Assembly: GCA_001632425.1 (NCBI GenBank)
Contig: KV425552.1
Span: forward strand, 873,084 to 937,083
DNA: 64,000 bases
DNA from: Neolentinus lepideus HHB14362 ss-1
Taxonomy: Eukaryota > Basidiomycota > Agaricomycetes > Gloeophyllales > Gloeophyllaceae
Reading direction: 5' to 3'
Of this stretch, positions 34,600 to 43,564 are shown one piece after another. Position 1 is the stretch's first letter. The number at the start of each line of letters is the position of its first letter. Below the pieces are notes generated by a model, which was not told where the DNA came from, did not search any database, and saw only the letters and a program-made list of their open reading frames with translations. A program made the position numbers and the translations under genes.

Positions 34600-35664
34600 T
34601 TTTTGTAGTGGGTTATGCACTGCCTTTGTATTGGCACTATGGTGCTTGGTGCTTAGTCACCACAACAGTGGCCAAATTGGCCTGGCAAACTTCTGAGCAC
34701 ATTGAGCCTGTAGTTCTCCTGCTTTGTGCAACTGTCTTACATCTACCGCCTTCCTGTATCACCCCCTCTCCTTTGCATCGAAGGTGCCAATAATGACCCA
34801 CATTGTTCAGCCTCACCTAGAAGCTTTATGCAGGGTGGTGAGACCTCTATTGCATTGACAGCTCTGACCCTTAGACCTTAGACTTTGAACAAATACATTG
34901 ATGACTAATAATGGAGATATGTGAGGGTTGGATATCAGGCAGTATAGTGCATGGAGTTGCGAGACATGATCAAGGAGGATCAAGATGCCTGAGGCACGGA
35001 ACTGACATGTTGAGGTGCATGCTGGCTGCACCCAATTGAACGTTAACACTCTTTGCAAGGTCGATGGTATTGCACTCCTGCAAAACAGAAAGAGTTCGCA
35101 AACCTTTGGAAACTGCTCTAAACTCTCTTGATTAAGGTACCCATTCGAAGAGTGAACCAGCTCCTCAGTGGCAGTGCTTAGACAAAGTCCTACCAACCAC
35201 TCTACACATTAGTAGATTCACGAGCATCTTCAGCAGGCTATAAAATGATACTAGGAAGTAATTTCACAGTAAGGATCAAATCTGGAGAGTTTCTCAGAGT
35301 TTCTACCATTTTTCAGTCAGCTGTCAAAAACCTTGGCACTGATTCTGACTCCCGAGATTATCATGATTGCAGTGCTCCCCGTCCATTGTATAAAAAGCAT
35401 AACTGCACTCAATGGCAGTATATTACACTGCTGAGCATAATGCATGTCCAGCAATCAGCTAATCATTTCCTACACAGATGTCGCAACAGAGAGATCTGCA
35501 TAATTCCATGCACAACAGTGGAGGCCACATAAACTACTTGCACGCAGCCTATCCATGATTAAATGGCATGAATGGAGACTTTAGAGAACCTATCGATCAT
35601 ATTTCAATCTCGACATGGACATGTGCATTATTGAGCTATGGCCTAAATCAATGAGATGGTGAAC

Positions 35665-37815
35665 TTACAACTTTGTGTACACAAACCATTTCCATAGCAA
35701 CTTCTCAAGGTGTGTAGCCCAAAGAGGATGGTATATCTCCACAGGTGTGCCACCCTCTTCTAAAAGCTTGTCCATCAACTCCTGCCATTCCCTTTTGGAG
35801 AATTCATGCCAGATGTCATATCCAGCCAGGTTTGCATATAGACTGAACTTCAGGTGGCCGCATAGCAAGTTAGGATCTGGTCCAAGTTGCTCAGGTAGAT
35901 GAGAAGGCAGCCAGAAATAGATTGGAATGCATGAATGCAGATCTTTGTTGCACATGCCTTTAGGGTCACAGAACCAGATGATCCAATAGTTGTCCTGTAA
36001 AGACCGAGTTAGTTCCAGTATGTCACAGTCAAAATGAACACAAACATCAGGGTCAATGGCAAATACATTATCTTGCCACAAATCAACAAGGTGTGGATAC
36101 ATCAAGAGTCCATTCTGCACAGTATTGAACACCACCTCAGGGGATGGGAAAGTCTGATTGTGACGATCTAGCCAGCCTTCGTTGAAACTCTGCGACAAAA
36201 GAAGTAAACAATAGGAAGGAACTTTGTTGCCAGGATAAGATAGGTGACATGCAAACTCATCGACATCATGTGACCTTCAACCATCACACTCTTGTCAGGC
36301 ATAAGGCTCCAGGGTCAGGCAATATCTCAGCAAAGTAAAACTGAGAAACAATAGCTAGAGACCTTATGAATGCATCCTCAGTTTTACTTTCTCAAAAGCC
36401 AGTTTCTATGAAATGTTTTATGTGTTTTTTTTTCAGGCCATATTTCTGAGTTACAAAACACATTATTTCACTATTCTGAGAGGAAAAGATTTTTTGACTG
36501 GAAAATATTGGTGCTTTGGGGTATTGCCCAGGCTTACATAATATCCATATTTAGTAATATGCTGTGCTAATCCTAACCTTAATCAGGCCTGCCCGGCCTC
36601 ACACTTCTGGACTCCTGGATGACTGAGCTTGTCTCCTCGCAGTTCTAGGTATGTTTCACATAAAATGCAATACTATAAAATGTTCTAGTGGTCCCAAAAT
36701 TTCTGAAAAAAAACAGATTTTTTTGACCCCTGCAAACATGTTTTCTGACCAAAATACTGACAAGTGGTCCAGGGACCTCGTAAAATTGGTGTCATGACCA
36801 TTACACGTCATGCTTAGTCATGTGCACATGATGTCGATGAGTTTGCATGTCGCCTATCTTAGCACCAATAGTTATACCATACACTAAAATAACAGAGGTG
36901 TGGCATAATCCACGTCACTACAGGTTGAGGGTCTTTCATGCTCGTGATGGTGCAGACATGGTGGTGGTGATCCCGAACCTTGGAGTAGAACCAGTTGGGG
37001 TAAATACACTGAGACAAAGGCAGAAGATGGACACAATCAGAGTGATGCTCATAGAAGTGGTACATTAGGCTCACCCGCTCAGAGAACTTTGGATCAATAC
37101 CTGAAAGTGTTTTGAAAGTATAGTAGCTATGACTCAATATGTGCAACTTGTATGCTACTCCTGCTGTGGCACCTGTTGGGATTGGTTGTATTGGATGCTC
37201 AGCCACAGGAACAAATATGTACAAACAATTTCGCACTTTTGGTAGTTAGTGCCACTGGATGTACTTTCCTTAGTCCGTGCAATTGACCTGCCTTCGGTTT
37301 GTGTATGTGTCTGGGTCTGGTGAGCTTATGGCCACCATCTATGCTTCCCTGTTTGCTCTGCTGCTGACAGCACCATCAGAGTAAAAAAAATAATCGCTGA
37401 GACATATGATATATGAATGATTGAACTAACATTCTGTATAAGCGCCGATATGCCCTGGGCATAGTAGGTCATCACTGTCACAGGGTGTGGCATCGCCCTC
37501 CGGAATGGGGTAGAGTTCCAAGAAGGAGTACATGGTGGTGAGGTGGACAGTGACTTTGTGAAAGATGTATGTTGGCTGTCATGAAGAGATAGTGCTACAA
37601 AGGACATCCATGATCAACCTCAAACAACAACAACGTGGTATCCACACACCTAGTTTAATCCACCCATGGGACCAGATGAAAAAGTTGCATTGGTGTTCGA
37701 TAGCCTTGGAAGAGAGGAACTCGTTGCTGAAATCGGTATTGTTAGCTTCCATATCGCCAACACATCTAGTCCTGAGTACAGCAGAGTATACAGGGGGCTT
37801 GCAGAGTTTCATGCC
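35665..37815 (-). pseudogene. Relic of an unknown repeat-borne protein, copy A
   Basis: I do not recognise the family. Exon-like pieces are conserved with copy B. The longest is 36198-35665 (about 177 codons): SQSFNEGWLDRHNQTFPSPE, FNTVQNGLLMYPHLVDLWQD, QDNYWIIWFCDPKGMCNKDL, HLPEQLGPDPNLLCGHLKFS and EWQELMDKLLEEGGTPVEIY. Earlier pieces lie at 37735-37640, 37540-37430 and 37100-36870. Stops occur between them, around 37200. Copy B carries the same pieces with a frameshift near 53700. Cys and Trp are unusually frequent. Presumably it was encoded by a mobile element or a repeated gene family. Confidence 0.55.
36238..36859. mobile_element. TA-flanked MITE-like element with ~35-bp terminal inverted repeats
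   Basis: 622 bp starting AGATAGGTGACATGCAAACT and ending in the near-exact reverse complement (AGATAGGCGACATGCAAACT read from the right). Inverted similarity runs at least to CATCGACATCATGTG, about 35 bp. It is bracketed by TA at 36236-36237 and 36860-36861. Copy B has a single TA at the corresponding spot (TTGGTGCTATCTTG at about 53457-53470), which is the empty site. No coding potential is seen. TA duplication and TIRs fit a non-autonomous Tc1/mariner-like element. Confidence 0.8.
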
Positions 37816-37879
37816 GACTAGCTGACCTTTCGGTCACAAAGAGAATCTCACCAGGCAAGAGGGTAAAAAGGTGGTGTGT

Positions 37880-38150
37880 TAGCACAAGAAGACTCTTAAC
37901 CGACCGCCATAAATCACATCCGAGATCTTATTTAACATACTCCTGTGTCCCGCCTGGACATCCGTGGGAATGTGCAACCGCCGCAACGCATTCGCCACAA
38001 TGTCTTTGCACAGGCCACAAGAACGGATCGGAACTGGGCCCGTCCACTCAGGCTTCCATGCACATGGCTCAGCGGGAAGCTCTGGCTCGAAAGGCGACTT
38101 CGAGTCGGCATCGAAAACTCGTGTCTTCGGGCGCGGCCATGCATCCAAAC
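37880..38150 (-). other. Unassigned open reading segment
   Basis: An open frame of about 85 codons (WPRPKTRVFDADSKSPFEPE, then CGLCKDIVANALRRLHIPTD and HRSMLNKISDVIYGG, followed by a GTTAAG donor-like site). Composition is coding-like and CpG is higher than in block A. It has no counterpart beside copy B that I can see. It may be a 5' exon or a fragment of a degraded gene. Confidence 0.25.
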
Positions 38151-38705
38151 GGAGCCTTAGTTATTCTGCCATTTCTGGTGAATGCTGTCCGGTTCATATA
38201 AGGGCACGTGGCATGTCACGGTGTGACCATAGTAGCCGAATGACGGCCATGCCACGAAGGTCCAAGAATGAGCCACATCGGAGAGATATGGTGTATCATA
38301 TTATATTCAGATACGCTTACCGTAATAAGAGAACAGGTACGACGTCAAATAGCAGACCAAGTCTTACCAATGCGAGCCATAATAGCCCCGACGAGCGTAA
38401 ATACATCACTTGCTGCATTGCCAAGTAAAGCTTGAAACCCAGAGCTTGAAGATCACGATACGGAACCAATCTCTCAAACACGTCTACAACCGACTCCGTC
38501 AGTAGCTCATCACAGCACTACTTCAACAACAGACGCACCCATAGTCAACACCGCACGCCACCGCCCCCGCGCCTCTTCCAGGCGCGAGGGGACAAGTGTT
38601 ACGATAGCATGACGCATCTTTCACGCTAGACTAGAGGAGTAATACAGCACAACAGTCTGATTGAAAGAAAGGCACAATACGAGCACGAGCTGAGAAGGAC
38701 AAAAC

Positions 38706-39672
38706 CTAGATTGGCCTGATTTTGAAGTGCAGCGAAATCAGGGAGAAGATAAGGCACTGTACGTAGGGCAGATCAGTTCCGCAGCAAGAAAAGGTGTGAG
38801 GAAGAAGCGGAGGAAGAATGTAGGTAGCGGTATTGGGCAGTGATATGAGGAAAGTAACACACCCTAAGATCCTGCACGAGGTAGTAGAACACACGCAGAC
38901 CCTCGGGGTCCTCACTGTCCTGTATGTCGACAAGGGAGCCAATCTTGGCTGTCTGTAGGCGCACACAGAGATCAATATTCATCCACACACGAACAGTGAG
39001 ACGGGAATGAAGAAGGCAAGGAGAGGATAGACAAGACAAGACGGGACGGGACAAATCAAGGTAAGGAGGGAACGACGAGGCAAAGGATAATGGCAAGGTA
39101 AACTGGGAAAGAAGTAATACACACCTCGAATGCAATGTGATCGCTTCCGACCCGGATCTCAAGCTCCTGCTTGCCGACGATGTTGGGTTTTGGCCAGTTT
39201 GTGTCGTCTTCCCTGTTCACCGCATTCAAATGAATGCTAAATTAAGACGGAGGGCGACGCACTTCGTGATTTCGCTCGACTCGACGATGCGCTTGAGCTC
39301 CTTGACGACAAGCGGACCGATCCACACTGTATCCACCCAAGCGCGTCAGTGAGCAGACAAAGAAAGGGTAATGAGCAAAACTTACTCTCCTTCCGGATCA
39401 ACGAGTCGTTCCGATAGTTCGAGTTGTTCGCATACCGCAGTCGCCCATGCGAGTACTCAAACTCGAGGAACTCATGCCCGTGCCGACCAGAGTGGCCCGT
39501 GCTGCACATTCCGCGCTCAGTTCACGCTCGCTTGAAAAAGAGACAAGACGTACTAGTATCTGCAAGCCACCCGCGTTCAGCGTCAGAATCGATGCGCAAG
39601 AAAGGGGAAGTAGTAGAGAGCAGGGAAGAATACGGACCTGAGGTAGAAGGGGTCATTGTCTTGCGTAGACAT
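38706..39672 (-). CDS. mago: Mago nashi, exon junction complex core protein
   Basis: 149 residues, the usual size. The protein binds Y14 and locks the exon junction complex on spliced mRNA with eIF4A3 in the nucleus. Exons: 39672-39638, 39559-39554, 39501-39386, 39326-39263, 39212-39125, 38952-38863 and 38756-38706. The frame gives [104 protein letters not shown] and [16 protein letters not shown], nearly identical to animal Mago. Exon 2 is only 6 nt (ATACTA), flanked by TTGCAG and GTACGT. Without it the invariant RYY would be lost, so the microexon is needed. An inverted-repeat element begins 66 bp upstream of the start codon. Confidence 0.95.
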
Positions 39673-40057
39673 CGTACGCGGCGAGGTGCAAGTTGTTGGA
39701 GCTTGTTGGAGACGCGTTTTGGTGGGAAATGTGAGTGGGCAGTGGGAAAATGGCGAGGCACTGCGAGGCACGACTGGCGAGGCACTTGAGTCCATTTTTA
39801 AGTGAATGTATTATGTCAGTATTAAATCTTCCAATAACATATCAATTATCTGTCTAAAGGATAATACACTTTTTCTTGCTATGTTCTGCTCACTTGAGCG
39901 AGTCGCAGAGGAATCTTTCGGGTCCATTGAGGTCCATTGGGACTTGTCTATTGATTATCAGTCCATATTTGGGAAGAATGAGTCCCCCAAGACCATATTG
40001 AGACTCAGGGACCAACTCCGCCGGACTTAGCGTTGTCGACGCTCTATTCGAGTCGAC

Positions 40058-40165
40058 TCGAGTGGCGAGGCATTGCGAGGCAGTGGCGAGGCATTGCGAG
40101 GCAGTGGCGAGGCAGTGGCGAGGCATTCGAGAGGCACTTGCGAGGCAGTGGCGAGGCACTCAAGT
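40058..40165 (+). repeat. Tandem GCGAGGCA(G/T)TG array
   Basis: About nine imperfect copies of a 10-11 bp unit (GGCGAGGCATT / GCGAGGCAGT) run head to tail. They stop about 80 bp before the N run, which is probably why assembly failed there. Confidence 0.8.
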
Positions 40166-40243
40166 ACTCAAGCTTGGACTCATTGCAAGGATTGACACTT
40201 AAGACAATGCTAACTTGTACAGCAAGCAGTAGGATAGTCAGTT

Positions 40244-40478
40244 NNNNNNNNNNNNNNNNNNNNNNNNNNNNNNNNNNNNNNNNNNNNNNNNNNNNNNNNN
40301 NNNNNNNNNNNNNNNNNNNNNNNNNNNNNNNNNNNNNNNNNNNNNNNNNNNNNNNNNNNNNNNNNNNNNNNNNNNNNNNNNNNNNNNNNNNNNNNNNNNN
40401 NNNNNNNNNNNNNNNNNNNNNNNNNNNNNNNNNNNNNNNNNNNNNNNNNNNNNNNNNNNNNNNNNNNNNNNNNNNNNN
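40244..40478. other. Assembly gap (235 N)
   Basis: A run of undetermined bases inside the inverted-repeat element. The true length may differ from the number of Ns. Confidence 0.99.
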
Positions 40479-40883
40479 TAGTCGACACGACTCACCTATC
40501 GGCTCAAGTGCCTCGCAGGTGCCTCGCAGGTGCCTCGCCACGCCTCGCAGTGCCTCGCCATTTTTCCTGTGCCCAATGTGAGTGGCTGTGCTTGGAGTAC
40601 AGACGCAGCCATCATATTATTTCAACTTTTTGTGTCTCGTCGCACTCGTCTTCATAACATGCACAACCGATTTACTGCCAAAAGCTCAAGATTAAATGGC
40701 TATCTGTATATTTCGAAGATGTACGAAGATGTACCATCAAACGGATCAACTACCAGACCGAGGAGGGTCAGCCTTCCTGTCAGCCACTGTCGAGCCCATA
40801 AAACCCTACCATTTCTCCTCCATTCTTTCTTTTCTCTCTCAGCGTCTTTGATATAATTAAACAATATCTCCCTTCCGTTTACC

Positions 40884-42501
40884 ATGGAGTTGAGCATGGT
40901 TGTCTTGGCTTGGATCCTGGTCTTTTTCATCCTCGGCGTCACCTTGGTCGGTCTAGCAGTCATCTTCCGAGCCTTCGTCGTTGCCATCGCTGGTCAAGTA
41001 TCCTCCTTTGTCGTGTCTATCTGGATGTGTATCCATGCTGTGCGGGGAAGTTCTAGCGATGCTTCAACCGTTACTGTACGTACTCAGTACCTGTTCATAG
41101 GCACCTTGGATGGCTGACATTTAGGATATACAGTGGTCTAACAGGCATGCCACGGAATTTGAAGTACCTAATACTGGTGTGACGTTGACTAGACAAGTAC
41201 GTAGCACCTCTCCTAAGCGACCGACATTATGCTCACTGAACGACTATCCTCAGAGCGTTGATGGCTATTCGCTCTTGAAAAGAATTAAGCAGTCTGCCTT
41301 TAATCTTCTGCCCGATATATCCGCCTTTATTCTCACCTCTCCATCGGGCAACGATTTGCCTCTGCCCGCAGTTACTCCACCGAATCCCGAAGTCCTCACC
41401 ATCGACGAGTCTCGGACCCCACAACCAATACTCCTGAACCTCTACTGGCTTCCTGGTCTCCTGTCTGACTTGGGCCGTTTTATTTCGGGCTCACACCTGT
41501 CCCATGACACTGCGTATGACGCTGTTGAACCTGGAAGTCCCACCACCGTCGACGTCGAACGCCAGGACAGCGCTGTGTCGACGTTGGATTCGGTAGCTAC
41601 TAGCATTGGCGCCAACTTTATGTTCTCGGAATCTTCTTCATCGATATTCACGCCTGCAGGCTCCGTGCTTCCAACACTTGTCTCTCAGTGGACCGCTCCC
41701 GTTCCTGTACAACCTATCTGGCTGGCATCTAAGGCCACACCCCCTGCACCTGCTACAACTTCTAGGGCGACGGTCCTCAACTTCGACTATCAGGCTACAC
41801 TCCAGACCGGCAGACGATGGAGCTGGCCCCTCTCTCAGCCCGAACAGGAGAAGAAAGCTGCTGTCATCGGTGCCGAGTATCAAGCTTCGCTGAGGACATC
41901 GCGTAGAATGAGCTTGCCAGTACCGAAGAGGGCACCCGAGTACCGGCATGGTCGCAGCTTCAGTATGCCCGTCGAGGACTACTCGCCCACTGTGGACTGG
42001 GAAACTAGAAAGGCACTCAATGAGAGGAAGAAAGACTTGCTTGTCGCACTGGGACTCGACCTTCCTACACCTGGTGCCACCGACCCTCATTCTGTTCTTT
42101 CTCCTTCGGCTAGTTCTCCTGCCAGCTTCTCCGACTCTGAAACCATCGAAACCTCTCCAGTCCTTTCGTCTAACGAGAATGTGAAAGAGTATTCTGCTGA
42201 CGATGTTCCTGCATTACCTAATGAGCTTTCCGTTACTGATGCCTCAGTTTCAACTACCAACGGCGACATATCGTTATGTGCCTCCAGCTCTTCTGGCACT
42301 TCCAGTGGTTTCGTCACGTCCGACTCTTCGGTTGCCTCAAGCTCTTCTGTCACCTCGTGCTCCTCTGGCGAGGAATCAACTGATAACACTCTTGAGCATC
42401 TCCTGACGCTTTTCTCTGTGGCTCTCGCCGAGGAGTTGAAACCTCGTCAATCCATGAAAGTCGAGGAGGGCAAGAAGCGGGCCGCGATGAGCAATGTGTA
42501 G
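40884..42501 (+). CDS. Ser-rich protein with N-terminal membrane segment
   Basis: Three exons (40884-41075, 41134-41196, 41254-42501) give 500 residues. The start lies in a good context (ACCATGG). Residues 5-45 contain one long or two close hydrophobic segments (MVVLAWILVFFILGVTLVGL...FVVAIAGQVSSFVVSIW), so the protein is probably membrane-anchored. The rest is Ser/Pro/Thr-rich without a recognised domain. Two similar patches (LNFDYQATLQTGRRWSWPL and IGAEYQASLRTSRRMSLPV) form an internal repeat, followed by RHGRSFSMPV; these RxxS contexts look phosphorylatable. The C-terminal third is mostly Ser with Ala, Asp and Glu. Fragments of this gene recur at 12797-13300 and 1-95. Function unknown. Confidence 0.8.
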
Positions 42502-43564
42502 GCCTGGTCTCCTGCGGCCACCTGAAGCGTTCGCTCGTCGTCGGTCCAGAAGGACGCAAAGAAGCCCGTCGCTCCCGCTGCTGTCTCACTTAAGGAGATC
42601 ATATATGTGAAGGAGGTAAGGGCATCGAAAGCGGTCAGTGATGTGAAGAAGGAAGTCAAGGCGACTATGGCAACGAAGGTTGTGAAGGCAAGCAAAGTCC
42701 CGTAGGTCAAACTGGCGCCGCCTGGATACTCAACTCTCGCGAAGCGCGCTGATGCTAGTAAGGTCGCTACTACTTCCAAGGTGCCCCCATCGTTGAGCGT
42801 AAGAACGACGGCGTTTCCGAGAAGACAAACTCTAGGGCCAAGATGCCTGCTGGCGCTTGGCGGTAAAGAAGGGAGTGGTGCTATTCTGTGTGGGTAGAAG
42901 AGGCAGCAGATGCGGTTTCAAGGATGTAGCCATATTCCTCAACATTCATATCCCCTTTCGTTTTTTTCTTCGTTTTTATACTCTAATTATCTCCGGGTGC
43001 GCACTTCACCTTCACTGTGCTCCCGTCGAGTGCCCATTCCCAATGCTTTGTCTACCTCATGTAACCTTTAATTTCCATCCGCTGTATCTCTTATGATCTT
43101 ATAATGTATCGTATTTCTCATATAAATTATGTTTGCATAATATTTGGTCGAGGCTGCCTGGTCCATGCCTTTGACATTACAGAAGATAGATTGACATTGC
43201 CGATACCAAACCTATAGGCCTAAGCACGCACACACACCCAGCGCACACGTCCTCTACCCGCCGACCGCTTGTCATATGCGAGAACTGCCAATGATAGATT
43301 GTTCGAACAAAACACTTGGACAATTATCGAGACAGCCGTCTCTCCCAGTACGTTGAAATACTACATTTTCGAACTCGGAGAGCTCATTACAGACCAATCA
43401 TGCAGCAAGAGTAGATCTAGAACAGCGCTAATTGTACATGATACATGATAACGTTTGTCAACAAATGCATTAAGTCTGAAGAGGCAAACCATAAGAAGGC
43501 ACTCATCCTGAAATTTGAAATCCATTAGTTTCATACAATAACATTCCATCTCCTGTCTCACACC
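42502..43564. other. Intergenic region with decayed coding-like sequence
   Basis: Directly after the stop codon, 42502-42850 still has coding-like composition (Lys/Val/Ala-rich when read in alternate frames, e.g. KEVRASKAVSDVKKEVKATM on +), which suggests the gene once extended further and was shortened by a stop or frameshift. 43180-43260 is the part also seen downstream of the 12.8-kb fragment. Nothing else is visible. Confidence 0.45.

Larger units (their letters stand above)
34600..37830 (-). repeat. Repeat block copy A (inverted relative to copy B at 52.3-56.5 kb)
   Basis: On the minus strand this block follows, in order, 52740-54505 and then 56106-56529 of copy B. Shared landmarks include the coding-like FSNEFLSSKAIEHQCNFFIW (37735-37680; B: ISDQFLSSEAIERQCNFFIW), YSFLELYP with DSDDLLCPGHIGAY, YHFYEHHSDCVHLLPLSQCI and HLVDLWQDNVFAIDPDVCVH. 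It then includes the leader and first 42 coding bases of nibrin, and ends with a copy of the 52261-52440 repeat. CpG sites present in B near nibrin are mostly TpG or CpA here. The internal 36238-36859 segment is absent from B. The block is a decayed duplicate. Confidence 0.85.
39739..40574. mobile_element. Inverted-repeat element with GCGAGGCA sub-repeats, containing an assembly gap
   Basis: The left end (39740-39770: CAGTGGGAAAATGGCGAGGC, then ACTGCGAGGCA) and the reverse complement of the right end (40574-40530: GGGCACAGGAAAAATGGCGA, then GGCACTGCGAGGC) are near-identical inverted termini. Both flanks carry AATGTGAGTGG (39728-39738 and 40575-40585), an apparent target-site duplication of 8-11 bp. 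Arrays of GCGAGGCA-type units occur at 39752-39790 and 40058-40165, and in opposite orientation at 40505-40560. Bases 40244-40478 are N. TIRs beginning CAGTG-like and short subterminal repeats suggest an hAT-like non-autonomous element. No coding sequence is visible. Confidence 0.7.

Noticed and set aside
40058..40165. CRISPR-like short repeat array
   Set aside because: Units are 10-11 bp, contiguous and imperfect, without unique spacers, in a eukaryotic genome.
40033..40581. Open frames spanning the assembly gap
   Set aside because: They read through N bases and tandem GCGAGGCA repeats; there is no evidence of coding.
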